Origin: Thelephora terrestris
Taxonomy: Eukaryota; Basidiomycota; Agaricomycetes; Thelephorales; Thelephoraceae
Length of the DNA: 64,000 bases
NCBI GenBank assembly: GCA_015956445.1
Contig: WIUZ02000010.1
Coordinates: 806,001-870,000 of the forward strand
Reading direction: 5' to 3'
Shown here: positions 12,701 through 23,872 of the stretch, one piece after another
How the letters are laid out: each line of letters opens with the position of its first letter
Numbering within the stretch: the stretch's first letter is position 1
The notes under the pieces: model-generated
Database searches by the model: none
Told to the model about the DNA's origin: nothing
What the model saw: the letters and a program-made list of their open reading frames with translations, nothing else
Program-made: the position numbers and the translations under genes

Positions 12701-15700
12701 GACAGTTGTATTGGACGAACGAAGTTTTTCAAGGTCACGTTCACGAGTGTCAGAGGATCTTGGAGGGTCTCGGTTTTGGGGGCATGATCAAGTGGATCTC
12801 CGGTGGCTCCTCTATCTCTACTCGGACTTCGCAGACTCAGGCAGGGGATGTTATTCCTGACGCAGGATCGAAAGATGAACCCGGTGCTCTTCTGGAGCAC
12901 CAGACTGCTGTCTTTACCGTTGGCTATTCTCTGGCAAAACTCTGGATCTCGTGGGGTGTCGAACCGAGCGTAGTGATTGGCCACAGGTTCGTTTTCAGCA
13001 CGCCTTTCTACCAGAGGTCTTGCTGACAGTGAGCTGCAGCCTCGGTGAATATCCTGCCCTCGTTGTAGCCGGTGTTCTATCCGTCGAATCAGCGCTCTAC
13101 CTGTTGCTTCACAGGGCAAACGCGATACGTGAGAAGTGCCCGATCGGTACCTCCGGGATGTATGCGGCCCGTTTGATGGATCCCAAGAAGCTTTTCAGGT
13201 GTATGGAAGGGTTGGACATCTCTGTCGCTTGCTACCAGACCTCCACGGATTTTGTGCTCGCGGGGAAGACGGAGGATCTACGAATTCTGCAGAAGAAGTT
13301 GTACGCAACTGGAGAGATGAAGCATCAGTTCGTTGATCTGCCGCTTGGTTTCCACAGCGCATACGTGGACCCCGCCCTTGAGAAGTTCGCGAAGTTCGCG
13401 AAAAGCGTATTGGTTCGACCGCCGATGATACCCGTGGTTTCTACCGTGTTGGATACCCTCGTTCACCCTGGAACTCCTGATGTTTTTACTACAGACTACT
13501 TTGTCCAACATCTCCGGATGCCAGTCCTTTTCGTTCAGGCGACCTCGAGGCTTATCGAAGAGTTCGGCGCCCCAGATCTGTGGTTAGAGCTAGGACCTAC
13601 TGCATTGTTTCTATCCTCCATCGCGGCGTTACCTCAACTCTCCCGTCCTGGGACGGTGAAGCCGATGTTGTTACCTTCTCTGAAGAAGGCGGAATCACCC
13701 TGGTCTACCTTGAGCTCAGCCTTGGCAAAGTTATACCTCACAGACCTTCCGATTCGATGGCGAGAAATCTTTCACCATAGCAAAATGCGTCTCCCAAGAC
13801 TCGTGGACTTGCCATCATATCCCTTCAAAACCATCGACTTTTGGACTTCCTACCAGTCGAATCGTTGCGATCGCGTCCATGACTCTTTCGATCACGCTGC
13901 CGTCATCCTCAACGGATCTTCTCTGCTCGAGCGTCAAACTCAGGCTCCGACTTGGACGAACGGACGAGTGGCTGTATTCGAAACACCCGTTGCGGCTCTG
14001 GCCAAATTCATCGAAGGTCACATGGTTGCTGGGAACCCGTTATGTCCTGCTTCTTTGTATTCCGAACTGGGCTTGGCTGCGGGTAAATCTTCGACGCTAT
14101 CAGGCTCTGGTGTTTTCGTGTTATCGGAGTTGGAGTTCACGAAACCGTTCGTTTACTCGCATACCTCTCGACAAGTTCTGGTCACTGTGGCCACAACGAT
14201 CGACGATGGCCTTGGTACTTTCAACGTCTGTTCCAGGTCCACTGGAGACGGAGAAGGTGAATTGCACTGTCGTGGAATGTACCTCATCGAGACGACGGAC
14301 GAAGCAGTATTTTCTGCACTTACGAGTGCTTACGAGGACGCGGTCCCCCGGATCTCTTTTTTGACTTCTACCTCCCGGGATGGCACTCAAGGACGAGAGA
14401 AGGAAGTTTTTTCGAGGCGGACGGTGTACGACCTCTTGTTCCCTCGCGTCGTAGTCTATTCGAAGGACTATCAGACCATCCAAAGCTTTACCGTTTCATC
14501 CGATTCTACGGAAGGATACGCGACGCTTCGACTTCCTTCCGACCGTGACAAGAGGAGTTTCACCGTTCACCCGGTATTTGTCGACAGTGTCCTCCAGGTG
14601 GCTGGGTTCCTCGCGAACATGCAGGGTGGGGTTCGTGATGTTCATATATGCGATGGTGTAAATACCATCAAGATCCTTGTTGAGGCTGTGGATGATGACG
14701 CTGAGTACGGAGCATATTGCAAGAGCGTGGATCTTGCGGAGGGGGGAGTGGATATTGTCGTGTGCGAGGTCGTTGTCATCAAATTGGGAGGGAGAGTGGA
14801 AGAGGCTCCGGAGGTCGTGGTCCAAGCAAAGGGCATTCGGTTTAAGAAGCTTCAGCTCGACTCATTGGTTCGCCGGTTGAAACCCGTCCCAGCCGCCCCT
14901 GTGCGCGCGGCCAACGCTCTTAAGGCAACATTGCCGTCACCACGACCACCAATACGACGAGCTAAAGCTGCAAGTTTCTCTATTCCCGACCTTCCCCCCC
15001 TGTTGCACAAGGTCCCTGTCAGCCACACGGCGGTGGTCATTAAGATCATCGCCTCTGCTTGCGGATTTGACCTTGCCACAGTTACCCCAAGCTCAGATTT
15101 GAGGTCTTTGGGAGTAGATTCTATTTTACTGATGGAGATCGCCCACAGGCTCCAAAAATTGCCTGCCATCTCGTTCAGATGTTCTTCCTCTGTTCTTGCC
15201 CTCTGTCATACTGTGGCGGACATTATTTCTCTCATCGGACCGCGGCCTGGGAGCCCTGTGGTAGCTAGGAAACGAGCCAGTTCGACGGTTTCCTTGCTTG
15301 CGATCAACGAGGAAGAGAACGTCCACTACCTGCTGGCTGATGCTCTCGGGGTCGATCGCAACAAACTCGGCATGACGGACGATCTTTGGTCGCATGGGTT
15401 AGATTCGTTGTCTGCGGCGGAGGTGTTGCAAGCTTTACAGGAGGAATTCAACGTGTTGCTTCCACAGGATTTCTTCGAGAGGTATCGGACCGCTGCGCAA
15501 GTTCAAGCCCAAATTTGGCAGTATTCCCCCGCTCGTATCCCCCGTCTCCCAGCCCGGTCCCACAGTAACTCCCTTAGTTCGGTCCCTTCTTTGGTGTCTG
15601 TGGGATCCACCGCATCCACCGACTCCTGCGTGTTGCTTAGCGATACCCAAAAACTGACGGCTGCTCGCGCCACCCCGCTTTTCATGATACACGACGGAAG

Positions 15701-16557
15701 TGGGCTGATAAATTCGTATGAGCACGTGGGCGAGATTGGGAGGCCGTTTTACGGAATCAAGGACCCGCATTTTGGGACTGGGGAATCTTGGACAGACATA
15801 CCGAGCATGGGGAAAGAGTACGCGCAGCTCATTTCTGGGCAGTCCGACGGCGGACCCGTGATACTTGGAGGTATGCAAACTGCCCACTATACTACTCTTA
15901 CATGCCTGATTCGCTCATAGGTTGGTCTTTCGGAGGTGTTTCTGCTTTTGAGATTGGGTGTCTCATGATGAAAGAGGGATATGATGTCAAGGGTGTCGTC
16001 TTGGTCGATGCACCTTCTCCGATGGATCACGTCCCCCTCTCCGTGGCCCTGTTGGATCATATCGTTACGCAGGGGGACCCACGGCGGTCAGAATTGGAGA
16101 CGATGGAAGCAATCAAAGAGCGGTTTAGGAAAAGTGCGGGGCTATTGGAGGGGTATTCTCCTTCCCCCAACGGACCCTATCCTCGAGTCGCGTTTTTACG
16201 GAGTAGGGAAGGGGTGAAGGTCGGGTCCGAGCAGATGCGAGAGAAGCTCCCCGTTTGGCTCTCTGATAGAGAAGAGCCTGAGACGACGACGAGCGGATGG
16301 GAGGCTTTGTTGAAGAGGAAGGTGGAACGGTGGGATGTGCTGGGTAACCACTTTCAGCCATTCCTGCCTGAGAACGTTGGTGTCTCCATATCAAGTCGTG
16401 GTCAGGTTTACTGACGTTTGGTTTGGGCTTTTTGCAGATTGAAAGATCTACCCGGTGTATTGCTGAAGCATGCGACTACCTTGATTCATACAGAGAGGGA
16501 CCAGACCAGGAAAACGCGAAGTTTGCTTCTTCACCTTCAGAAAGTAGGGGCTCATGA
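9704..16557 (+). CDS. Non-reducing iterative type I polyketide synthase (SAT-KS-AT-PT-ACP-ACP-TE)
   Basis: Builds an aromatic polyketide from acetyl and malonyl units; the architecture matches basidiomycete orsellinic-acid-type synthases. Eight exons join in phase (9704-10318, 10367-10984, 11041-11362, 11414-11598, 11656-12986, 13040-15870, 15921-16375, 16438-16557), about 2,158 residues. Domain order: SAT-like ([10 protein letters not shown]), ketosynthase ([26 protein letters not shown]), malonyl transferase (FSGQGLQ, GHSLGEY), product template ([15 protein letters not shown] with the catalytic His; [11 protein letters not shown] with Asp), two carrier domains ([18 protein letters not shown]), and a thioesterase (GWSFGG; GNHFQPF His). 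The third intron starts with GC instead of GT. The SAT motif that normally holds a catalytic Cys is degenerate ([10 protein letters not shown]). No reductive domains and no tailoring genes are adjacent. Confidence 0.92.
11363..11413 (+). other. GC-AG intron in the polyketide synthase
   Basis: The frame and the conserved ketosynthase sequence (HSTG then [13 protein letters not shown]) require a join between 11362 and 11414. The intron begins GCACAT and ends CCCTAG, a GC-AG intron with a likely branch site (TCTAAC) about 20 nt before its end. Without splicing, the frame hits a stop at 11368. Confidence 0.7.
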
Positions 16558-16987
16558 AGGCAAGGACAAACGATGCAACAATGTAGGTCGGAGTACGTTC
16601 TCGATAGGCAATGGAAATCGACGACAAAAGCGGTATCAAGTTATAGAATGTACAACTGAGGCTTCGGACGGAAGATGACTAGTGACTGCCAAGTCGGGAT
16701 GTGAGATGTGATGACCGGCGCAGTGTGGTCGATTTCATGGAAGCATGCAAATAGAAGGTAGGAGAAGCTAACGATAACAGATACCTAGCACTTTCGCCGA
16801 GAATAGGGCATTATATCGAGTGACGCAAAATAGGCAGACCTGACCACCCTGCGGCATACCCCAAAACCCACACCGATATAGCATCGGCTCCGTTCTATCA
16901 CTCCTTAGGAGTCTCGAGAGGCCATGGCAGAAGTTTCAAGGGCGGACCCGTACAGGCACCGCGACACAGCGACGCTTGGCACCAACT
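16558..16987. other. Intergenic, nothing recognised
   Basis: Follows the polyketide synthase stop. It contains no frame with recognisable protein similarity and no tRNA-like fold that I can see. Confidence 0.4.
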
Positions 16988-17490
16988 TCAAAATATCCAT
17001 CTCCGTCGGTGCCAAGGGGTGTCCTGGTGGTGGCAGGCAGATCGCGGGCTTTTGAATGGCAGGACAAGAACTCGAGGTGAGGGCGGATATCTAAGAAAAA
17101 CGACTAGAACACCCGGTTGCCAGAGCGCCAGAATTTCGAGGTTGCCGAACTTTAGTAGTTCGATGGCCAAGTACGACGGTGTGCTTAGATAATTCAAAGG
17201 GATCGGGTAGTGTTCGAAACGCAGGGTCTCGATGGAGTCGGGGATTCCACTACTTTCGAGGATATCCAGGAGCGAGTCTGCGGAGATTTCGACAAAGACA
17301 TCGACTCTTCGCAAGCAACCAAGTGGGTTATTTAGATGGTCGGTGGGCAATATTACGGAACAGGGTCTGTGCACACCAAGGCCCCGCCAGCACCACACAG
17401 GAGCTCCTGCCAGTAACCTCGGGAGGTGGGGATAAAAAGTTGGCCATGGTAAGACAGAGGCCCTTATCGCACGTGAGTGAACTCGCAAAA
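16988..17490 (-). pseudogene. F-box family C-terminal fragment (copy A)
   Basis: The minus-strand frame holds a degraded match to the C-terminal part of the full F-box gene at 22403-23872. Aligned blocks are DILESSGIPDSIETLRFEHYPIPLNYLSTP and ELLKFGNLEILALWQPG, which correspond to FLEGFGIADTVEALHFERE and ELLKLGNLKTLVLWQC in that gene. No F-box or start lies upstream on this strand; instead the plus-strand leader of copy B begins at about 17550. I see it as the torn-off end of a duplicated gene. Confidence 0.6.
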
Positions 17491-17549
17491 CAACCGTGAC
17501 TATCCTTGATTTCGATCAAATCCCACTCTGTGCTTGATACCATCTCAGA

Positions 17550-17924
17550 AAACCTACTGCCCTCACTACCTACGTGGCGCAGCTCAATATCATCGATACC
17601 AATGGTTTTGGAAGTGGAACGTCAAAACACCGTCAATTCAACCCACGGCGAAGGCCATGGCCTCAGTCTATCGATCCCCGAACTCTGCTTCGCCTTGAAA
17701 ACAAAGCTCGCTATGTCGACGAGCGCTCCGGGGTGTGTTGCAACCCTCATCTTGGGAGAATGCATTTCGTGAACTAACGCGCAATCTACTGCTCTAGAAA
17801 GATGTTATCGATCGAATCGGTTGGTGTCATCCAATGAAGACGGTCGAACGTTGAAGCTTGACAGCGTTCACAGATTTTATCTGCAGAAGAGGATCTGCTC
17901 ATCGCAATCACCACGCTTCGCAGA
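17550..17924 (+). repeat. Conserved leader upstream of F-box copy B
   Basis: The stretch around 17571-17700 (CTACGTGGCGC, TTTTGGAAGTGGAACG, CTGCTTCGCCTTGAA) is similar to the minus-strand sequence at about 24090-24240 upstream of the full F-box gene and at about 21690-21850 upstream of copy C. The shared block points to duplication of a unit that included its promoter or a 5' exon. Confidence 0.55.
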
Positions 17925-18806
17925 ATGAGCAACCATCACAACTCCATCACCCACCGACTCCCACCTGAAATCCTCACCGAGGTGGCTTCTCATCTCGGGC
18001 ATCATACATCGCTCATTCCCGCCACACACATTTGTCACTACTGGCGTACTACCCTCCTCTCCTGTCCTCGCCTCTGGTCCCACATTGAATTCGAGAACGA
18101 AGAACGGGGGCTGGTATTCCTGGAAAGGACGAAGTCTGTCCCAATCACTATCAGCCTCGTGGGAAACATTTCACCGTCGTGGAAGGTCAGAGAATCATTG
18201 TGGACCGTCACCAACAGGTTGATTGCACTGCGGGGAATGTACAGCTTGTTCTTTAGTGGGTTCCTGGCCCGCCCCCTTCCATCGTTACAAAACTTGGACG
18301 TCCTAGGATTCATAGGCCCATTGGGGGCTCGACCGATACTAACCCTGCCATCGGTCAAATTCTTGGCCACCAGTGACATCGGCTGTCCCCTGGTCCATGT
18401 CCCGAATCTCACAAATTTCCGCTTCAGGCTCCCGCGCTATTCGCCTTTCCCAGTCAGGCTAGGAGACGGCCTTCTCGAGTTTTTCCGGAGCTGCCCGCTG
18501 TTGGAAGAAGTTTTCGTTAGTTATGGCAAAAAGGGCGTGGATCTTGAGTTCACGACGGGCGAAGCACTCATCGACGCCGTCTCACTTCCTCGCCTCCGCT
18601 CATTTACCCACGATTCGCCCGTCAAAACGATCGACATCGGGCTGTACAACAGACTTTCCCTCCCCCCCACCTGTGATGTGACGTTCGTGATCAAAAGTAG
18701 AAGATGGTTACTCATCAACGAACCGTGGACTCGTCCTTTCCCCACTCCAGGCACCCCGTCCTACTTCCATGAGCGAATGGGTCGTTCGCTCTTTTTCGCT
18801 TATTGA
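17925..18806 (+). CDS. Truncated F-box protein (copy B)
   Basis: A 293-residue frame that matches the first 60 percent of the 489-residue F-box gene at 22403-23872. The F-box lies at residues 5-50 (HRLPPEILTEVASHL, ATHICHYWRTTLLSCPRLWSHIEF); F-box proteins bind Skp1 and hand substrates to an SCF ubiquitin ligase. A leucine-rich-repeat-like region follows (LPSLQNLDVLG, RSCPLLEEVFVSYG). It ends at TGA soon after PSYFHERMGRS, where the full copy continues for about 200 more residues. There is no obvious intron, so it is a truncated gene or a young pseudogene. Confidence 0.65.
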   Translation: MSNHHNSITHRLPPEILTEVASHLGHHTSLIPATHICHYWRTTLLSCPRLWSHIEFENEERGLVFLERTKSVPITISLVGNISPSWKVRESLWTVTNRLIALRGMYSLFFSGFLARPLPSLQNLDVLGFIGPLGARPILTLPSVKFLATSDIGCPLVHVPNLTNFRFRLPRYSPFPVRLGDGLLEFFRSCPLLEEVFVSYGKKGVDLEFTTGEALIDAVSLPRLRSFTHDSPVKTIDIGLYNRLSLPPTCDVTFVIKSRRWLLINEPWTRPFPTPGTPSYFHERMGRSLFFAY

Positions 18807-19345
18807 TGTTCGACGATGGCATATTGTTTGTGCTTGGCGTTGAAAGTTAAGAGAGTATTAAGTAGAGTGTAAGATAGAGCCCCGTCCGAAGGTACCTACG
18901 CCTAGAACACAACCCTGAATGTATGACAATAGTTGATCTATTTTTTTATGTAGAAGGCACGGAAGGAGTCCAACGTCAGTGAGACTTTAAGCTGGGATGA
19001 AAGGGCGGAAGATCTTAGCGCTCTGTGGGGGATGCCGGACGGCTCGGTGCCCGGTCCAAGGGGTGCGAATGACGAATGAAACGACCAAATTATCAGGCGA
19101 ACAAAACCCCCCAGGTATTAGGCACCTCGTTTTCGAAGAGCATACCGGGACCATTGACCTTACGTTCGTGGCGTGCACTTTCTCCTAAAAAACAGGATGA
19201 TATTTGGAGTACAAGAAATTGGAACATATTCCCGCTGATGTCGAAAGGCTGGCTAAACTACATTGCCTACGAAGATATGGTGACGTTGGGGAAGAACAAG
19301 AACAACAATTGAGAACAGGGGGTGGGTCGTTTACATTTTTAATCA
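18807..19345. other. Intergenic, nothing recognised
   Basis: Lies between the truncated F-box gene and the convergent ML-like gene. The missing F-box C-terminus does not continue here. No other feature is supported. Confidence 0.4.
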
Positions 19346-20044
19346 TTACGGGCTGAAGTTGAAGCAGAACAAAGTCTCGGTGACTTCGATTCCAAATGTC
19401 TGAATCGTGGTTTGGTCTGTGAAGCCGTAAGTCAGGGCTTCTCCGGTAGAGGTTTTGGTAGACGTACCAACTGGGATGCCTTCTGCCAAGGTTACAGAGT
19501 ACTGGAACGTGTAGGGACCTGCCGGAATGGGGCAAGGGGTCGCGGGAAAGGCTTTCTTCCTGGTGATTGGTTGAGGTGATAGTTAGTAAGAGCGTGTCAG
19601 GGCTAGGTCGTGATACGACGGTTGACGTACGCCGCTGCGCAAATTGTCCAGGGGATCAGATCCGGGGAGCCCGTGCTTTGTGCATACATCCACGCATCGG
19701 CCTGGAGCCCTGCAGTCAGCAACAATCTATACCACAATCACTCGATATATTCACCGGAATCGCCTGAGGTGTGTGGGCATTGACCGTGATGGTCACCAAC
19801 TGACCCTGCCCGGGCTGGTCAGGGGAGATAAAGACAGAATCTATGGTTTGAATGTTCGGAACGCCCGCTGCACAAAGGCATTTGAGTTCCACCGTTGGGT
19901 CTCAAGACGTGAAAGCTACGTACGGCAGGTGCTGAAGGTCTTATCTCCCCTTGCGTGGAGGTCGCTGCCAGCATCCCAAGGAGCAGCGAGAGCGATACCG
20001 AAGAGTGCGATAGCAAGAACAGCGATGAGGATTGAGCGGGTCAT
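19346..20044 (-). CDS. Small secreted ML/NPC2-like lipid-recognition protein (copy 1)
   Basis: Four exons (19924-20044, 19755-19867, 19631-19701, 19346-19559) join in phase to 172 residues. A clear signal peptide opens the protein (MTRSILIAVLAIALFGIALAAP). The rest looks like one beta-sandwich of the MD-2/NPC2 type: ISPDQPGQGQLVTITVNA, a Cys in PWTICAAA, CPIPAGPYTFQYSVTLAEGIP, and a terminal Cys in TLFCFNFSP. ML proteins bind sterols or phospholipids in the lumen or outside the cell. The same architecture recurs at 28484-29166 and as relics near 27000-27150 and 51050-51180. The exon-3 acceptor could be one of two nearby AGs. Confidence 0.6.
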
Positions 20045-20640
20045 TGTGGAAGAAAGAAGTGGAACCTGAGGATGGCAGTTCTCGGTGGTCTGGCATTTGG
20101 TTTAAGTACCATCTGCTTTGAATTGACCAGCTGGAACGGTGGGGTTTTGCGAATAATAGTTCTGACTTGTTTTTTTTGCGATTCGGAGGATGAGGGCACA
20201 ATCACGCTTCTGAGGGACCTGCGTGCAATTGAATCTCCAAACTTCCTTGCTGGAGCCGTCCTTGTGTACTGCGGCAGTGTACAATTTGCACGCGTCAAAA
20301 GAGCTCGGTGGCAGTATCCTTACGTCTTCCTTGGCAATTCGCCCTGCCTTGGGCCTTTAATGTGCACCATGTCATGTTTAAAAACACAGGGGTTGCCTCG
20401 AGCCGCAGTCCTGGGTTATGGTTGGAAGAAAGTTGTTGCCGGAGCGTGGAGACAATGTGCAGTTCTTTTGAAATCTGAAAACTCTAGAAACATAAGGGCA
20501 GGTAGGATATTCCGAGCCATGATGGCAGAGAGCCCGAAATTTTTTCCCTTCGCAGTAAAAATGTCGTGGGAAGCGAACAAAGGAGCGGAGGAGGAGGATG
20601 TGCTGAAGGGAAGGGGGGCGGGGGTCCGCCGATTGTCGGC
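20045..20640. other. Upstream region of ML-like gene, otherwise unassigned
   Basis: The first 80 bp share a block (TTCTCGGTGGTCTG on the plus strand near 20080) with the upstream regions of the other ML-like copies near 27130 and 29200, suggesting a retained promoter. The remainder shows no gene I can support. Confidence 0.4.
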
Positions 20641-21900
20641 ATCTCTGACACTTTCTCCAGGAATGTGATGAGGCTTCCATTCCACAAATCACGGGAAGGA
20701 TCCACCCTCAGATAGGGGGACGGGGTTCCCAGCTTGTAACAAGAGCGCACGTGTTGGCCTCCAAGCATACGAACAGAGGGCGAAGAGTCAGGTGACGGGC
20801 AACCAGGCCGTCGTGGTTGCTCCACAAATAGGACGGTTTTTTGCGCAGTAGAATAGAAAAATCGACTGAAGTGCCGATAGTCCGGGAAGGCGCAGCTTGC
20901 GGTGCAGTCACTTCTCAGAGGACTGGTGAACGGTCTCCTGAAACTGAATGGCCGTTCCTCACTTGATCCCACGAGATTGACAGTGCATTGAAATCCTAAT
21001 CGCTGGCTTGATTACGAACGTTGATGCTGGAGCACCCGGGTCCCGCAGTCCGTCTCGCGGCCGGTAAAGCAAATTTCCGCGGAAGAGCGAACCCGGGATT
21101 ACTATCGACGGAAGTGTCGACCACCCAACCTGTGCTTGGGTCAACACAACGCGCGGGTCTCCCTAAGACTTTGGTACGCCTGTCTAATCGGGGGATGCTA
21201 GCGTCACTGATGGCCAAGAACCTAACAGAATGGAGAATTTGGCGTCGGTCGGGATACTGATCTGACGGTGACTTGATTTTGTGACGACTGAACTGCGCCG
21301 GGCGCCGGATTCGCCCAGGAGGGAGCTGCGCTTTCCCCGCGGTGCGATTGACAGGTCGGTGGTGGCTGATAACGCTTCCCTGTCCACCACCGATGGGGTA
21401 CCGTCTCCCACGAGGCATATGAAAACCAGGACCGGCTTCAACCTCTCCACGAACTCCAACGCCTGTTCTTCATCCCCTAATCCGACGTGGGACCAAGGCT
21501 GAGAGCAATAGAGGAGGATGGAACGGAAGTAGAGGCAAACGCGTGCGGCAGGGATGAGCAGCCACCGCGGCGAGGACTTCAGGTAGGAGTTGTGGCATGG
21601 AGTTGTGGCACTTAAACATTCTGCCGCAGCGTGGTGACTAAACGACCGGACCTTCTTCCGCAGGTAAAATCTATGAAGGCTGGCAGGTTGCAACGTTTCA
21701 AGGCTCTTCGCTGCAAAGCAGACTTCAGATAGACTGACCAAGGCAAGGGGTCTTTTCGTCGTCGTTTCACCGTTCTGCTTCCAAAGTGGCCGGCACAGAC
21801 ATGAGATTGGGTGTACCACGTAGACAAGGGAGGGTGGGACCGTGATATCGTGCGCAGAGTCAGATTCAGACGCGTCGAGCTCCGATCGGGAAGAGGCCAT
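20641..21900 (-). pseudogene. F-box pseudogene (copy C)
   Basis: Decayed copy of the neighbouring full F-box gene. From right to left on the minus strand there are the leader (about 21690-21900), a piece like WSHVGLGDEEQALEFVERLKPVLV (compare WSHIEFENEEQALAFVERSKSVLV), and near 20700-20950 a piece with VRMLGGQHVRSCYK and NGSLITFLE that parallels the full gene's VKMVRVMSCFP and EGTVISFIS. The pieces lie in different frames with stops between them, and the F-box itself is scrambled. Confidence 0.6.
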
Positions 21901-22402
21901 CCCACCAAAAATCTTGAAGACAACGGCTCAGATTTTTAGGACGTTCAAGGATGGATCACACAGCTTCAAGTAAGACAAAACAACGCGTCGAAGAGACGGA
22001 TCGAAAAAAACAAAAGCGATCAAGTGCAAAGTGTATTAGTGTACAGCTAACGAGGTTCGTGCGGCGGTGGAGGGCCACGCGCTGTGGTCATGATAGAAGG
22101 TTCGAGTCCGAGAGCAAAAGGGCGCTGATACATGCGAGCGAAAAATGTCTCAAAGTCGTCAAATGCGGGGTTGGGCGCAAAGCAATAAATTCGTTCGAAT
22201 TCGTTCTGATGCCAGAAGCGATCGGATGGGTGCGATATAAGCGTAGCGTGGCCGATTCCACAGAAGCACACAAGCGGATGGAGGGTAGTAAATGTTGATT
22301 GTGATAGATACCTGCATGGCAAATAAGAATGACCTTCTGTCAAACGACACAAAAAGAGACAGGCACGGTCACACTACAAACACACCTCGATGGCGCATAA
22401 AT
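21901..22402. repeat. Duplicated upstream block, copy 1
   Basis: Bases about 21945-22140 match 24350-24570 closely, including AAGACAAAACAA, GTGTACAGCTAACGAGGT and a run of more than 25 identical bases beginning GAAGGTTCGAGTCC. Together with the F-box copies beside each block this shows a tandem duplication of an F-box unit with a period of about 2.4 kb. Confidence 0.65.
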
Positions 22403-23872
22403 CTAACAACCCCCCTCCTGATCGAACCTGAGGACCCGAAACAATTTGACACACTTCCACAGCTCCTGTATTTCTCTTCTACATGCCCGCGCCAGTCGTT
22501 CGGTGTCTTGAGTGAAAATAGTGATGTTTTGAAAGGGGATCCGACACCTCTGCCGCGGCACAGCAACGCTCCGCACCAGCTTCAAAAGTTCCTTCTCCGC
22601 TGACACTTCCAGTGGTGGCAAGCAAATCACCAGCTTGCGGACAGTAGGACACCACACATTGGGTAGGGACGGATTCACAAGGAAAATGGTTGGATCGCAT
22701 TGCCAGAGTACGAGAGTTTTGAGGTTGCCAAGCTTCAACAATTCCCCGGTCAAATCCGTTGGCGTGTTTCCATATCGCAGAGGAGCGGATTCGCGCTCAA
22801 AGTGCAAGGCCTCGACGGTGTCGGCGATGCCAAAACCCTCGAGGAAGTCCAAGAACTTTGTAAATGGGCCACAGTCGGATGGGCGGTCAGAAGGGTGGTC
22901 GAAGGAATCTGCGTCGCTGATGAACGAGATTACAGTGCCTTCGGAGTTGTGGATATTGGCCCTGAACACAAAACGGGGGGTGGATGCGTTTGGGAAACAA
23001 GACATGACCCTGACCATCTTGACATCAAAGAAGTAGGATGGATTGCGTGGAGCGGGGAAGGTATCGGTCCATGTTCCGTCGTCGTATAACCAACTTGTGG
23101 TTTTGACCACGAACATCACGTCACAGGTGGGAGGGAGGGAAAGTCTGTTGAATAACCCGATGCAGACGGGACCGAAGGGCGCCTCGTGGGTAAATGAGCG
23201 GAGGCAAGGGAGTGAGGCGGCGTCGGTTGACGCCTCATCCGTTCCGAATCCAATATCCTCTTGATAATGACCATAACTGAGGAAAGCTTCTTCCAACAGC
23301 GGGCAGCTCCGGAAAAGTTTGAGAAGTCCATCTCCCAACTCGGCTGGGGCTTTCGTACCAGGCCTCAGCGTAAAGTGAAAACTCGTGAGATTGGGGACAT
23401 GGACCAGGGGGCAGCCAACGTCACTGGTGACCAAAGATCTAACGGAAGGGAGGGTTGGAATCGGTTGCTCCCCCTGCGGGCGTACGGACTCGACGATGTC
23501 TAATCTTCGTAACAACGGAAGGGGTTGGGCCAGGAATCCGACCAAGAACGAACTATGCTTTCCTCGCAGTGTAGTCAACCTGTTGGCAATGACCTTTAAC
23601 GCTTTCATGCCCGTCTCCGATGGGGTATTGTCTTCCACAACGCTCATGGAAACCAGGACAGACTTCGACCTTTCCACAAACGCCAAAGCCTGCTCTTCAT
23701 TCTCAAATTCGATGTGGGACCAGAGGCTAGGACAGGACAGGAGGGCGGAACGCCAGTAGTGACAAACGTGTGTGGCGGAGATGAGCGATTCGTTGTCCGG
23801 GAGATGAGAAGCCACGGCGGCGAGGATTTCGGATGGGAGTCGATGTACGATTGAGTTGTGGCAGTTGGTCAT
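22403..23872 (-). CDS. F-box protein (full-length copy D)
   Basis: Single-exon 489-residue protein. The F-box is at residues 8-55 (HRLPSEILAAVASHL, ATHVCHYWRSALLSCPSLWSHIEF), followed by about 400 residues of degenerate leucine-rich repeats, as in the large F-box families of Agaricomycetes. Its expected role is substrate choice in an SCF ubiquitin ligase; the target cannot be guessed. I start at the ATG at 23872 because the F-box follows within eight codons; upstream in-frame sequence has only non-ATG starts. It is the only intact member among five copies in the window. Confidence 0.75.
   Translation of the reverse strand: MTNCHNSIVHRLPSEILAAVASHLPDNESLISATHVCHYWRSALLSCPSLWSHIEFENEEQALAFVERSKSVLVSMSVVEDNTPSETGMKALKVIANRLTTLRGKHSSFLVGFLAQPLPLLRRLDIVESVRPQGEQPIPTLPSVRSLVTSDVGCPLVHVPNLTSFHFTLRPGTKAPAELGDGLLKLFRSCPLLEEAFLSYGHYQEDIGFGTDEASTDAASLPCLRSFTHEAPFGPVCIGLFNRLSLPPTCDVMFVVKTTSWLYDDGTWTDTFPAPRNPSYFFDVKMVRVMSCFPNASTPRFVFRANIHNSEGTVISFISDADSFDHPSDRPSDCGPFTKFLDFLEGFGIADTVEALHFERESAPLRYGNTPTDLTGELLKLGNLKTLVLWQCDPTIFLVNPSLPNVWCPTVRKLVICLPPLEVSAEKELLKLVRSVAVPRQRCRIPFQNITIFTQDTERLARACRREIQELWKCVKLFRVLRFDQEGGC

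Noticed and set aside
22095-22135. Possible tRNA because of GGTTCGAGTCC, also at 24530
   Set aside because: The bases flanking the loop do not pair as a T stem, and no acceptor or anticodon arm can be drawn at either copy.
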